A DNA stretch of 64,000 bases from Streptomyces sp. ICBB 8177 (GCF_003144095.1 NZ_NSKH01000018.1:1056743-1120742), one strand, 5' to 3'; counted from the first letter of the stretch, positions 17,664 through 26,576 are shown. Translations and numbers: made by a program. The notes: generated from the letters alone by a model not told the origin.

Positions 17664-17817
17664 CGCTCAGCCGGCCGTGAGTATTCGCTGACACTTCGTC
17701 AGCTGTGAGCCCCGCCGGACGCGTGTGCTCCCGCGCGCGTCCGGCGGCACCGCCCGCTCCGGCCCCCCGCACAGAGCCAGAACCAGCACAGGACAGCGAA
17801 GGAAGCAGAGGCAAGCC

Positions 17818-19767
17818 GTGCGCGTACTCCTGGTCAACATGCCGTGGTCGCCCGTCGACCTGCCGTCGCTCGCCCTCGGCATCCTGAAGCGGGCCGTCAA
17901 CGAGCGGGTACCCGGCGCCGAGGCGGAGGTCCTGCACGCCAACCTGGAGTACGTCGACTGGCTCACCGCCGCCGACCCCCGCTTCGGATACGCGGACTAC
18001 GACTACTACGCGCTGTCCTCGTACTTCCTCGGCTGCGGCGACTGGGTCTTCTCCTCCGCCCTCTACGACGACCCCGAGTGGCGGGTGGCCGAGTTCACCG
18101 CGGCGATGGGCGCGAAGATCGGCGAGGAGCGCCTGGCGGCCTCCATGCGCCTGCACGCCGAGGCGCCGCGCTTCGTGGCCCGGATCGTCGACCAGATCGT
18201 CCAACAGCGGCCGGACGTCGTCGGGTTCAGCTCCACGTTCCAGCAGAACACCGCCGCCCTCGCCGCCGCCCGCCACCTCAAGCGGCTCGCCCCGCACATC
18301 GTCACGGTGATGGGCGGCGCCAACTGCGACGGCGAACAGGGCGCCGCGGCGCACCGCAACTTCCCGTTCGTGGACTACGTGGTGCGCGGCGAGGGCGAGG
18401 CGTCCTTCCCCGCGCTGCTGACCGCGTTGCGCGACGGGACCGGCACCGACGCCATCCCCGGGGTGTGCCGCCGGGACGGCGAGCGGTCGGTGGCGAACCC
18501 GATGGCCACCGCGCCGCTGCCGCCCGCCGCGATCCTGCCGCCCGACTACTCCGGCTACTTCGAGCGGCTGGCCGCGTCCACCGCCCGCTCCTGGGTCGAA
18601 CCCAAGCTGGTGGTCGAGGGCGCGCGGGGCTGCTGGTGGGGCGAGAAGCACCACTGCACCTTCTGCGGGCTCAACGGCTCGTTCATGGAGTTCCGCAGCA
18701 AGAGCCCGGAGACCTTCCACGACGAGATCATGGCCCTGGTGCGCGAGCACCGGGTCCTCGACATGTACCTGGTCGACAACATCCTCGACATGGGCTACCT
18801 CACCAGCGTGCTGCCCCGCATCATCGACAGCGGCTACGACCTGCGCATGCACGTCGAGATCAAGGCCAACCTCAAGAGCGCCCAGTTGCGCACCCTCGCC
18901 GACGCGGGCCTGGTCTTCGTCCAGCCGGGCATCGAGAGCCTGGGCGACCGGGTGCTCGACCTGATGGACAAGGGCGTCAGCGGATGCCAGAACGTCCGCA
19001 TGCTGCGCGACGGCCAGGCCGCCGGGCTCTCGGTCTTCTGGAACTACCTGCACGGCTTCCCCGGTGAGCAGGACACCGACTACGACCCGGTGATCGCCCA
19101 ACTCCCGGCGCTGGAGCACCTCGACCCGCCGGTCGACCAGTCCGCGCGGATCGCCATCGAGCGCTTCAGCCCCTACTTCACCCGCCCCGAACTCGGCTTC
19201 TGCGAACTGCGCCCGGCCCTGCCGTACCGCGTCACCTACGACCTGCCGGAGTCCGAACTGCTGGATCTGGCCTACGTCTTCGACGTGCCGCCGCGCGGCA
19301 TCGGCGAGGCGACCACCGCCCGGCTCAACGCGGCCCTGCGCGTCTGGCAGGAGGCGCACCCCGGCAGCAGGCTCACCCACGTCGACCTCGGCGACCGCAT
19401 CGTGCTGGCCGGCCGCCGCCGCGCGTTCGCCTGGCGCGCGCACGAGATCACCGACCCCGTCGAGGTCGCCGCGTTCCGGCTGCTGGACCAGCCGCACACC
19501 CTCGCCGCCCTCACCCGCAAGCTCGCCGCCCGGGTGGACGGCGAGCCGCCCGAGACGTCCGCGGTGCGGGAGATCCTCGACCGCTGGCTGGACTTGGGCC
19601 TGGTCTTCACCGACGCGGGCTCCTACGTCCACCTCGCCCCGCGCTCGGTCAACGACGACCTGCTCAGGCTCGGCTTCCTGCGGGCCCTGGACGCGGACGG
19701 CGCGCCGGTGGCCGCGACCGGGGCCGAGCCGGAAGCGGCGGCGGAACGCGCTCCGGCGACGGTCTGA
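17818..19767 (+). CDS. RiPP maturation radical SAM enzyme (B12-binding type, TIGR03975-like)
   Basis: 649 residues. The N-terminus (RVLLVNMPWSPVDLPSLALG) resembles the Rossmann-like cobalamin-binding domain of class B radical SAM enzymes. The radical SAM site is C272-x7-C280-x2-C283 (RGCWWGEKHHCTFCGLNG), the unusual spacing and CWWGEK wording of the 'ribosomal peptide maturation radical SAM protein 1' family. These are thought to C-methylate or otherwise modify precursor peptides using SAM, a [4Fe-4S] cluster and B12. A C-terminal domain of about 120 residues (DPVEVAAFRLLDQPHTLAAL) could bind the peptide. I chose GTG 17818, with GAGG a few bases upstream, because the conserved RVLLVN begins there. 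The window also has a B12 riboswitch 8 kb away, but no direct link. Confidence 0.92.
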   Translation: MRVLLVNMPWSPVDLPSLALGILKRAVNERVPGAEAEVLHANLEYVDWLTAADPRFGYADYDYYALSSYFLGCGDWVFSSALYDDPEWRVAEFTAAMGAKIGEERLAASMRLHAEAPRFVARIVDQIVQQRPDVVGFSSTFQQNTAALAAARHLKRLAPHIVTVMGGANCDGEQGAAAHRNFPFVDYVVRGEGEASFPALLTALRDGTGTDAIPGVCRRDGERSVANPMATAPLPPAAILPPDYSGYFERLAASTARSWVEPKLVVEGARGCWWGEKHHCTFCGLNGSFMEFRSKSPETFHDEIMALVREHRVLDMYLVDNILDMGYLTSVLPRIIDSGYDLRMHVEIKANLKSAQLRTLADAGLVFVQPGIESLGDRVLDLMDKGVSGCQNVRMLRDGQAAGLSVFWNYLHGFPGEQDTDYDPVIAQLPALEHLDPPVDQSARIAIERFSPYFTRPELGFCELRPALPYRVTYDLPESELLDLAYVFDVPPRGIGEATTARLNAALRVWQEAHPGSRLTHVDLGDRIVLAGRRRAFAWRAHEITDPVEVAAFRLLDQPHTLAALTRKLAARVDGEPPETSAVREILDRWLDLGLVFTDAGSYVHLAPRSVNDDLLRLGFLRALDADGAPVAATGAEPEAAAERAPATV

Positions 19768-19823
19768 CGCCCGGCCCCGACGCCCTCCCCCTCGACTCCC
19801 GCCGACGACAGGAGACTTCCGCC

Positions 19824-20525
19824 GTGACCACCGCCCCCAACGCCCGCGCCGTCGTCAACGCAGTCGTCAACGCCGACGCGGGCGCCGACGCCTCCTTCGC
19901 GCGCGTCCTCGCCTGGCGGGACTACGATCCGGTCGTCCGCGCGCTGGACGGGATGTCCCTGGGCACCGTCGAGGTGGGCGGTGATCCGGCTGAGGCCGCG
20001 CGAGGGCTGTGGGACGCGGGCGCGCGCCGGGTGGAGCTGCCCGGGACGGTGGACCTGGCCGACCCCCGTGATCCGGTCGCCACCGTGTGGGCGCTGTGCC
20101 TGGTGCGCGACCTGACCGCGCTCGGCGCCGTCGTGGACTGGCGGCTGGCGCTCGGCCCCGGCACCGACTGGCGCACCCTGTCCCACCTCCAGCCGCCGCG
20201 CGCCACGACCGGCACCCCGGACGACACCGAGGTGCCCGGACGGTGGCGGCACGGCTACTACCTGGGCAAGTGCCTGTGGCGGCGCGGTCCCGGCTTCGTC
20301 CAGATCCGGGACCGGCGCTGGGGCGCGCTGCACCGCTTCACCGTGGACGAGCCCGAGTACCAGGAGGCGATCGCCCTGCTGTCGCGCGGCGTCCCGCGCT
20401 CGGCCGTGCCGCCCGCCGTGCTCGCCGACCTGGAGCGGGAGCGCCTGGTCGGCTCGGTCGGCGAGCAGGCGTGGTTCCTGCCCTACCGGGTGCGGCGCTG
20501 GGCCAAGGGCGCCATCACGCTGTGA
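19824..20525 (+). CDS. DUF5825-like partner of the radical SAM maturase
   Basis: 233 residues, GTG start with CAGGAGAC just upstream. It has no metal motif; recognisable parts are VAWRDYDPVV-like start, LWDAGARRVELPGTVDL, and YYLGKCLWRRGPGFVQIRDRRWG, then a winged-helix-like C-terminus (LSRGVPRSAVPPAVLADLERERLVGSVGEQAWFLPYRVRRW). Proteins of this kind (DUF5825) are, to my knowledge, found mainly next to RiPP radical SAM maturases. The C-terminal LxxLxxxRLV pattern resembles the small winged helix of peptide-recognition elements, so it may bind the leader. That role is inference. It is the last gene of the cluster. Confidence 0.75.
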   Translation: MTTAPNARAVVNAVVNADAGADASFARVLAWRDYDPVVRALDGMSLGTVEVGGDPAEAARGLWDAGARRVELPGTVDLADPRDPVATVWALCLVRDLTALGAVVDWRLALGPGTDWRTLSHLQPPRATTGTPDDTEVPGRWRHGYYLGKCLWRRGPGFVQIRDRRWGALHRFTVDEPEYQEAIALLSRGVPRSAVPPAVLADLERERLVGSVGEQAWFLPYRVRRWAKGAITL

Positions 20526-20562
20526 GCCGAGGCCGCCCCGCCGGCCGTGAACGGGGGCCGTC

Positions 20563-22248
20563 CTAGCAGGCGGTGGACGGCCCGTTCTGCCGCACCATGT
20601 TGTCGGCCGACATCCAGCCCGCCTCACTGGTGCCGTCGACCCGCACGTACCACCACTTGTTGCCGAACGCGTTGTCCACCCAGCAGTGGTACATCAGCTT
20701 CGCGCCCGACTTGACCAGCACCAGGTCGGGGCAGGTCTGGTACGGGCCGCTCTCCAGGTGGTAGTCGCCCTGGAGGTAGGCGTACGTGCCGGGGTTCGGG
20801 TCGCGGTGGCTCCAGCCGGCGCACCCGCGCGAGACCGCCGTCGCGGTGGGCGCCGCCTTGCCCGGCGCGCTCGCGGAACCGCTGGGGGACGGCGGCGCCG
20901 GTGCCGAGGCGGAGGGGGAGACGGACTGCGAGGCGCTGGGGGAGGGCGGCGCGGAAGGGCGGGCGCTGGTCATGCCGGTGACCGCCTTGCCCATGCTGGG
21001 CTGCGGCACGCTCGCCGGAACGCTGATCGCGGGCGGCGCGGCGGGACCGTCGGACACGTCGTCCCGCGCCCCGCCGCCGCCCACCAGCGCGTACGCGACC
21101 CCGCCGCCCGCGAGCACCACGGCCGCCGCGGCGGCGACGATCGCGGTGCGGTTGCGGCGCCGGGCGGACGTACGGCGTCCGGGGGCGCTCGCTGTCGTGC
21201 GGGCGCTCGCCGTCCCGGCGCCGGGCGGCGGCTGGGGCAGGGTGCGGGCCCGGGCCGGCGGGGTGTAACCCGGCCGCGCGGGCTGCGGGCCGGAGGACGG
21301 CGCCGGTGCGCGCTGCCCGTACGGCGCGGGCCGGGGCGCCTGACCGCCCGTCGCGAGCGTGCCGGGGGCCGTGCCCAGGTTCGTCGTCGCCCCGGAGGCG
21401 ACCGCCTCCAGCAGTTCGCGCGCTCTGGCGGCGGTGGGCCGCTCCGCCGGGTCCTTCGCCATCAGCGCGCGCAGCACGGGAGCCAGCGGGCCCGCCGCCC
21501 GGGGCTCCGGCAGCGGGTCGGAGACGATCGCGGTGAGCGTCGACCACACCGAGGTCCGGCGGAACGGCGAGGCGCCCTCCACGGCCGCGTACAGCGTCAT
21601 TCCCAGCGACCAGACGTCGCAGGCGGGTCCCGGCTCGTGGCCCTGGGCGCGCTCCGGGGGCAAGTAGTCGAGCGAGCCGACGAGTTCACCGCTGCGGGTC
21701 AGCTTGGAGGCCGCCTCCCCGCCGCCGGCCTCCACGCTGGCGATGCCGAAGTCGGTGAGCACGACCCGGCCGCCGCGCTCCAGCAGCACGTTGCCCGGCT
21801 TGACGTCGCGGTGCAGCACACCCGCGCGGTGCGCGGCGGCGAGCGCGTCCATCAGCCGCGCGCCGATCCCGGCCGCCTCCCGCGGGTCCAGCGTGCCGCG
21901 TTCGGCCAGCACGTCGTCGAGCGAGGGACCGTCGACCAGCTCCATGACGATGACCGGAAGGCCCTGGTCCTCGATCACGTCGTGCACGGTGACGACGCCC
22001 GAGTGCCGGATGCGCGCGGCGGCCTGCGCCTCGCGCCGCATCCGTTCGCACAGGTCGGCCAGTTCGTGCGGGGAGGCGTCGGTGTACGCGCGCAGGATCT
22101 TGACCGCCACCTCGCGGCCCAGCAGTTCGTCGACCGCGCCGCCGACCACGCCCATGCCGCCGCGCCCCAGCGTCCGCGTCACCCGGTAGCGCCCGCCCAG
22201 CACCCGCCCGACCGGCTCACCTGCGCCGATTGCGTCCCCCGCCGTCAC
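20563..22248 (-). CDS. membrane-anchored Ser/Thr protein kinase (PknB type)
   Basis: 561 residues. An N-terminal kinase domain (about 15-275) has the glycine loop LGRGGMGVV, Lys in VAVKIL, catalytic VLHRDVKPGNVLL, metal-binding TDFGIASV and LPPERAQG. A Pro/Ala-rich linker leads to one membrane segment (AAAAAVVLAGGGVAYALVGG) and a Ser/Pro-rich extracytoplasmic stalk. The C-terminal domain (about 500-561) has WSHRDPNPGTYAYLQGDYHL and three Cys, and looks like an SH3-like sensor fold. Such kinases sense an outside signal and phosphorylate cytoplasmic proteins. It is convergent with the RiPP cluster, 38 bases from its last gene, so it could regulate it, but there is no direct evidence. Confidence 0.92.
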   Translation of the reverse strand: MTAGDAIGAGEPVGRVLGGRYRVTRTLGRGGMGVVGGAVDELLGREVAVKILRAYTDASPHELADLCERMRREAQAAARIRHSGVVTVHDVIEDQGLPVIVMELVDGPSLDDVLAERGTLDPREAAGIGARLMDALAAAHRAGVLHRDVKPGNVLLERGGRVVLTDFGIASVEAGGGEAASKLTRSGELVGSLDYLPPERAQGHEPGPACDVWSLGMTLYAAVEGASPFRRTSVWSTLTAIVSDPLPEPRAAGPLAPVLRALMAKDPAERPTAARARELLEAVASGATTNLGTAPGTLATGGQAPRPAPYGQRAPAPSSGPQPARPGYTPPARARTLPQPPPGAGTASARTTASAPGRRTSARRRNRTAIVAAAAAVVLAGGGVAYALVGGGGARDDVSDGPAAPPAISVPASVPQPSMGKAVTGMTSARPSAPPSPSASQSVSPSASAPAPPSPSGSASAPGKAAPTATAVSRGCAGWSHRDPNPGTYAYLQGDYHLESGPYQTCPDLVLVKSGAKLMYHCWVDNAFGNKWWYVRVDGTSEAGWMSADNMVRQNGPSTAC

Positions 22249-22339
22249 CGCACGCTCCGTTCCGTGATCGTTCCGGACCGGCCCGTCGCGCCGGACCGGT
22301 GCCTCTTCGCCGGCGGGCTACAGCGTAGGGGGTGTCCCG

Positions 22340-22558
22340 CTACGGGCGTGTCGCGCCCCGTACCACCAGGTCGTCCAGCAGCCGCGCGGTCGCCTCGGCG
22401 ATCTCGTCGACGGCGCGGTCGAACACCTCCCGGTTGTGCGCGGCGGGCGTCCGGAAGCCGGACACCTTGCGCACGTACTGGAGCGCCGCCGCCCGGATGT
22501 CGGCCTCCCCCACGGCCTCGGTCACCGGCGGCCTGAGTGTCTTGATGCTGCGGCACAT
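22340..22558 (-). CDS. DUF2277 family protein, 72 residues
   Basis: Small protein beginning MCRSIKTLRPP, the signature of DUF2277 (an uncharacterised, widely conserved family). The rest, ending in VRGATRP, is helical (AALQYVRKVSGFRTP, NREVFDRAVDEIAEATARLL). It looks like a complete member: the family has about 70-90 residues. There is no operon partner; the kinase start is 92 bases downstream. Confidence 0.85.
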   Translation of the reverse strand: MCRSIKTLRPPVTEAVGEADIRAAALQYVRKVSGFRTPAAHNREVFDRAVDEIAEATARLLDDLVVRGATRP

Positions 22559-22621
22559 GTCTTCAGTGTGCCGCGCTCCCGTCCCCGGCGCGCCGTGCCG
22601 GGGACGGGAGCCGCGTAGCCG

Positions 22622-23863
22622 TCAGCCGAGCAGCACCGGCAGTTCGCGGTGGCCGTTGGAGATGAACGAGCTGACCGGACGCAGTTCGCGCTCCGGGACC
22701 GCCAGCCTGGCGTGCGGGAAGCGGTCGAAGAAGGCGGGCAGCGCGATCGACGCCTCCAGCCGGGCCAGCGGCGCTCCCAGGCAGAAGTGCACCCCGTGAC
22801 CGAAGGCCAGGTGCTCCTTGTCGGCGCGGGTGACGTCGAAGTCGGCGGCGTTGGCGCCGTGCCGGGCGACGTCGTGCCCGGCGGCCTGGTAACCGGCGAG
22901 GATCGGCTCGCCCCGGGCGATGGTCACGCCGTCCAGCTCGATGTCCTCGACCGCGTAGCGCAGCGGAAGGTGGGCGACGGGAGCGCGGTGGCGCAGCGAC
23001 TCCTCGATCACGTCGTCCCAGCTCGCCGCACCGGAGCGGACCAACTCCAGCTGGTCGGGGTGGGTCAGCACGGCGTGCACGGCGTTGTCGATGAGGTTGA
23101 CCGTGGTCTCGTGGCCCGCGCTGATGACCAGCAGCAGGGTGTCGACCAGTTCCTGCTCCGACAGCTTCGTGCCGCCGTCCTCCTCGCGGGTGGCGATCAG
23201 CAGGCTGGTCATGTCGTCGGCGGGTTCCTTCCGCTTGACGGCGACCAGTTCGGTCAGCAGGGCATGGATCGCGTGGTAGGTGGCGAGCGCCTCCTCGGGG
23301 GTGCTGGAGGTGGCGAAGACGCCGTCCACGGCGGTGCGCAGCGGCTCGCGCAGGCGCTGCGGGACGCCGAACAGCTCGCAGATGACCTGGATCGGGATCG
23401 GGTACGCGTACCCCTCGCGCAGGTCGACGGCCGTGCCCTGGGCGGTCCGCGCGAGTGCGTCAAGCAGGTCCTGGGCGATCCGCTCGATCCTCGGGCGCAG
23501 CGCGGCGGTGCGCCGGGCGGTGAAGGCGGGCGCCACCAGCTTGCGCAGCCTGCGGTGGTCGGCGCCGTACGCGGTGAACATGTTGGTCACCGCCACCCAC
23601 GTGAACAGCTGCCAGTCCTGCGGGATCTCACCGTTCGCGAAGGCCGGCCAGTGCTGCTTGGGGTCCTTGGAGACTCTGGGGTCGGTCAGCAGCTGCTTGA
23701 GCAGGTCGGCGTCGCCTATCGACCACGCCACCACCTGGCCAGGAAGTTCCACCCGCGTCGCCGCCCCGCGCTCGGCGATCCGCCGGGCCTCGCCGGGGAT
23801 GTCGGTTCCTGCGGGGTCGATGACGTAAGGGGCGAGCTGGGTCGTGCCTGACTGCTGGTCCAT
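22622..23863 (-). CDS. cytochrome P450 (CYP154-like), last gene of the conservon
   Basis: 413 residues with all P450 marks: I-helix AGHETT, K-helix ExxR in EESLRHR, and haem loop FGHGVHFCLG with Cys361. It needs a ferredoxin and reductase for O2 activation; none is in the cluster. ATG 23863 follows GGAG by eight bases. In Streptomyces conservons a CYP154-type P450 commonly follows a CYP157-type one, and that is what is seen here. The pair is cotranscribed with the GTPase module, and its substrate is unknown. Confidence 0.92.
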   Translation of the reverse strand: MDQQSGTTQLAPYVIDPAGTDIPGEARRIAERGAATRVELPGQVVAWSIGDADLLKQLLTDPRVSKDPKQHWPAFANGEIPQDWQLFTWVAVTNMFTAYGADHRRLRKLVAPAFTARRTAALRPRIERIAQDLLDALARTAQGTAVDLREGYAYPIPIQVICELFGVPQRLREPLRTAVDGVFATSSTPEEALATYHAIHALLTELVAVKRKEPADDMTSLLIATREEDGGTKLSEQELVDTLLLVISAGHETTVNLIDNAVHAVLTHPDQLELVRSGAASWDDVIEESLRHRAPVAHLPLRYAVEDIELDGVTIARGEPILAGYQAAGHDVARHGANAADFDVTRADKEHLAFGHGVHFCLGAPLARLEASIALPAFFDRFPHARLAVPERELRPVSSFISNGHRELPVLLG

Positions 23864-25245
23864 CGGACGTCTCCGGGGGTCTCGGGGGATGCGGGAGATG
23901 CGGTGGGCGGTTCCTTCGGCAGTGCGGTACGGGGGGTGGTGGTACGGGGTGCGGCGTCGGGCACCGGGACCTCGGCGGGCAGCGGCACCCGTACCCCGGT
24001 CACCGGCGGGAAGCGCACCGGCAGCGCGGCCAGCGCCCGGTGGAACGGTCCCGGCCGCCAGGTCAACTCCTCGGCGGGAACGGCGAGTTCGAGGTCGGGC
24101 AGCCGGTCGAGCAGCCGCTCCAGCGCGACCGAGGCGATGATCCGCGCCTCGCGCTGCGCCGGGCAGCCGTGCGGTCCCGCACTCCACGCCAGGTGGGCCC
24201 GGTTGCCGGAGCGCCGGTCGGTGGCGAGGGCCGGGTCGGTGGTGGCGGCGGCGAAGCTGACCACCAGCGGGACGCCCGCGCGCAGCGGCACGCCGTCCAG
24301 CTCCACGTCGCGGAACGCGTAGTGGACGCCGTAGTTGGCCATCGGCGGGTCGGTCCACAGCACCTCGTCGAGCGCATCCTCGACCGGCAGGCTGCCGACG
24401 CCCAGGTCGCCCGCGAAGCGGTCGTCGGACAGCAGCAGCCGCAGGCCGTTGGCGATCAGGTTCTGCTGCGGCTCGGTGCTCGCGCCCATCAGCACGACCA
24501 GCTGGTGGATCATCTCCTCGTCGGTCAGCCGCGCCTCGTGCGCCAGCAGCCGCGAGACCATGTCGCCGCCGGGGCGCCGTCGCTTGAGCGCGATCAGCTC
24601 GACCAGGGCCTCGGTGATCAGGGCGTCGGACTTCTCCGCGTCGATGCCGTCGAAGATCCCGCGCATGCCGGTGTAGAGCCGGTCGCCCAGGTCGGCGGGG
24701 CAGCCGAACATCTGGCCCAGGACCCGCAGCGGAAGGTGCTTGGCGTAGTCGTTCAGCAGGTCCGCCTCGCCGACCGGGCCGAAGGCGTCGATGAGCGCGT
24801 CGGCGCTGTGCTCGACGTAGCCGCGCAGCGCGTCGGGCTCCACCGCGCGCAGGCAGTCGTCGATCGCCCCGCGCAGCCTGCGGTGCGCGTCGCCCTCGGA
24901 GAACAGCGCGTTGGGCCGGTACGCCATCATCGGCACGACCGGGTTGTCGGGCGCCACCGTCCCGTCGGCCAGCGCGCGCCAGCGGCGGGCGTCCTTGCCG
25001 AACGTCTCGGTGCCGCGCAGCACTTGCAGCGCCGCCGCGTAGGAGGTGACGAGCATCGCGTCGACGTCCGGCGCGAGCCGCACCGGGGCGGCGGGCCCGT
25101 ACGCGCGCAGTCTCGCGTAGATGGCGCCGGGGTCCGCGGCGAACTCCGGGCCGTACAAGGGCGTCGCGCCGGCGGGGGCGTGCGCGGGGCAGCCGGGCGG
25201 CGGCGTGCCGGGGCGCGGGTCGTCCTGGGGTGCGGGGTGGGTCAC
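23716..25245 (-). CDS. cytochrome P450-like protein (CYP157-like) of the conservon
   Basis: 509 residues. P450 fold with unusual motifs: the I-helix reads GASTEP instead of AGxET, the K-helix ExxR reads EVLW with no Arg, and the haem loop is GPHGCPAQ with Cys361. Loss of the K-helix Arg is known from Streptomyces CYP157 enzymes, so the family assignment is sound. GTG 25245 overlaps the GTPase stop (GTGA). The last 75 or so residues are Pro/Thr/Ser-rich and extend past the usual end (near 435), overlapping the next P450 gene by 148 bases. That is long for an overlap and could reflect a lost stop or a frameshift. Confidence 0.85.
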   Translation of the reverse strand: MTHPAPQDDPRPGTPPPGCPAHAPAGATPLYGPEFAADPGAIYARLRAYGPAAPVRLAPDVDAMLVTSYAAALQVLRGTETFGKDARRWRALADGTVAPDNPVVPMMAYRPNALFSEGDAHRRLRGAIDDCLRAVEPDALRGYVEHSADALIDAFGPVGEADLLNDYAKHLPLRVLGQMFGCPADLGDRLYTGMRGIFDGIDAEKSDALITEALVELIALKRRRPGGDMVSRLLAHEARLTDEEMIHQLVVLMGASTEPQQNLIANGLRLLLSDDRFAGDLGVGSLPVEDALDEVLWTDPPMANYGVHYAFRDVELDGVPLRAGVPLVVSFAAATTDPALATDRRSGNRAHLAWSAGPHGCPAQREARIIASVALERLLDRLPDLELAVPAEELTWRPGPFHRALAALPVRFPPVTGVRVPLPAEVPVPDAAPRTTTPRTALPKEPPTASPASPETPGDVRWTSSQARPSSPLTSSTPQEPTSPARPGGSPSAGRRRGWNFLARWWRGR

Positions 25246-25841
25246 GCGGGCTCCTGGCCTTCGCGGGCGGACAGGTACTGGACGAGGGCGATGAGGGCTT
25301 CGGTGGACGACCGCCGGTCGCGGGCGTCGCAGGTCACCAGCGGGGTCTCGGGCAGCAGGTCGAGCGCCTCGCGCAGCTCCTCCTCGGCGAACTCCGGCGC
25401 GCCGTCGAAGCGGTTGACGGCCACCGCGTAGGGCAGCCCGTACTCCTCCAGCAGCCCCATCACGTCGAAGGAGTGCTCCAGGCGGCGGGTGTCGGCCAGG
25501 ACCAGGGCGCCGAGCGCGCCGCGTGCCATGTCCTCCCACAGCCGGGTGAAGCGCTGCTGCCCGGGGGCGCCGAACAGGTAGAGCACCAGGTGGTCGTTGA
25601 GGGTGAGGCGGCCGAAGTCCAGGGCGACGGTGGTCGTGGTCTTGTCCGGCACCCCCCGCAGGTCGTCGGTGAGCGCGCCCGCCTGCGTCATCGTCTCCTC
25701 GGTGCGCAGCGGCCTGATCTCGGACAGGGTGCCGACGAACGTGGTCTTGCCCACCGCGAAGTGACCGACCACCAGGAGCTTGACGGCCGTGCTCACCGTC
25801 GAGGGCAGGTAGACGTCGTCACAGGCGAGCGCGGAGCCCAT
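25242..25841 (-). CDS. cvnD: conservon GTPase CvnD
   Basis: 199 residues, small Ras-like GTP-binding protein. The P-loop is GHFAVGKTT, the switch II region is FGAPGQQRF (where Ras has DTAGQ), the NKxD equivalent is NRFD, and a late TCDA fits the SAK element. CvnD proteins are peripheral membrane GTPases thought to act with the CvnABC proteins like a G-protein coupled sensor. I chose ATG 25841; a TTG one codon earlier is possible. It overlaps the CvnC end by 23 bases. Confidence 0.93.
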   Translation of the reverse strand: MGSALACDDVYLPSTVSTAVKLLVVGHFAVGKTTFVGTLSEIRPLRTEETMTQAGALTDDLRGVPDKTTTTVALDFGRLTLNDHLVLYLFGAPGQQRFTRLWEDMARGALGALVLADTRRLEHSFDVMGLLEEYGLPYAVAVNRFDGAPEFAEEELREALDLLPETPLVTCDARDRRSSTEALIALVQYLSAREGQEPA

Positions 25842-26175
25842 CAAGGACCTCCTGGAGGATCCGGGGTTCGGTGGGTCGGGCGGACGGGACGGGGGAGCGG
25901 GTGAGGATCAGGCCGTCGTCGGCGAGATCCCCCAGCAGCACCTTGGTGACGCTCACCGGGATGCCCAGGTGCCCGGCCACCTCGGCGACCGACAGCGCGC
26001 CGCCCCGGCACAGCCGCAGCACGCGCTCCTTCTCCGGGCTCAGGGCCCCCGGTTCGGCGCCGGTGGCGATCACCAGCGTCACCAGGTCGAAGGTGTCGCG
26101 GGTCGGATGGGCACGGCCCTCGGTGATCACGTACGGCCGCACCAGCCCCCGCCTGCCGGGCCGCGGCGCGGTCAT
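25819..26175 (-). CDS. cvnC: conservon DUF742 protein CvnC
   Basis: 118 residues, DUF742 family: LVRPYVITEGRAHPTRDTFDL at the start and a winged-helix-like middle (GGALSVAEVAGHLGIPVSVTKVLLGDL) ending in ILQEVLDGLRARL. It probably links CvnA and the GTPase. Start and upstream stop overlap as ATGA, and its end overlaps cvnD. Confidence 0.93.
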   Translation of the reverse strand: MTAPRPGRRGLVRPYVITEGRAHPTRDTFDLVTLVIATGAEPGALSPEKERVLRLCRGGALSVAEVAGHLGIPVSVTKVLLGDLADDGLILTRSPVPSARPTEPRILQEVLDGLRARL

Positions 26176-26576
26176 CCGGCGGTGCCCGCGCCCTGCCGCG
26201 GCGGGCTGGTCAGCGCCTTGCCGAGGCGGTCCACCAGCTTGTGCATGCGAAACGTCACCGCCTCCATGTCCACCTCGGCGGCGGCGGACACCGCGAGGTA
26301 GGCGCCGGGGCCCGCGGCGACCAGGAAGACGAAGCCGTCGGCGAACTCGATCAGGGTCTGCCGCCACACGGTGTCCGGGCGGTCGCAGAACTCCGCCGTG
26401 CTGCGGCTGATGGACTGGAGCCCCGACAGGGCGGCGGCCTGGCGCTCCGCCTCGTCCCTGCCGATGCCCTGGGAGTGGGCGCGCAGCATGCCGTCGGCGG
26501 ACAGCAGGATCGCGTGCCGGGCACCGGGCACGGCCAGCGCGTCGTCCAGCATCCAGTCCAGGCGGTCGTCGGTCAT
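26172..26576 (-). CDS. cvnB: conservon roadblock/LC7 protein CvnB
   Basis: 134 residues, roadblock/LC7 fold (LDWMLDDALAVPGARHAILLSADGML at the start). Relatives of this fold act as GTPase-activating or scaffold proteins for MglA-type GTPases, so it is expected to work on CvnD. ATGA overlap with cvnA and with cvnC shows a coupled operon. Confidence 0.93.
   Translation of the reverse strand: MTDDRLDWMLDDALAVPGARHAILLSADGMLRAHSQGIGRDEAERQAAALSGLQSISRSTAEFCDRPDTVWRQTLIEFADGFVFLVAAGPGAYLAVSAAAEVDMEAVTFRMHKLVDRLGKALTSPPRQGAGTAG

Noticed and set aside
17554-19632. 692-codon minus-strand frame opposite the radical SAM gene
   Set aside because: Shadow of the conserved maturase; no start site or family.
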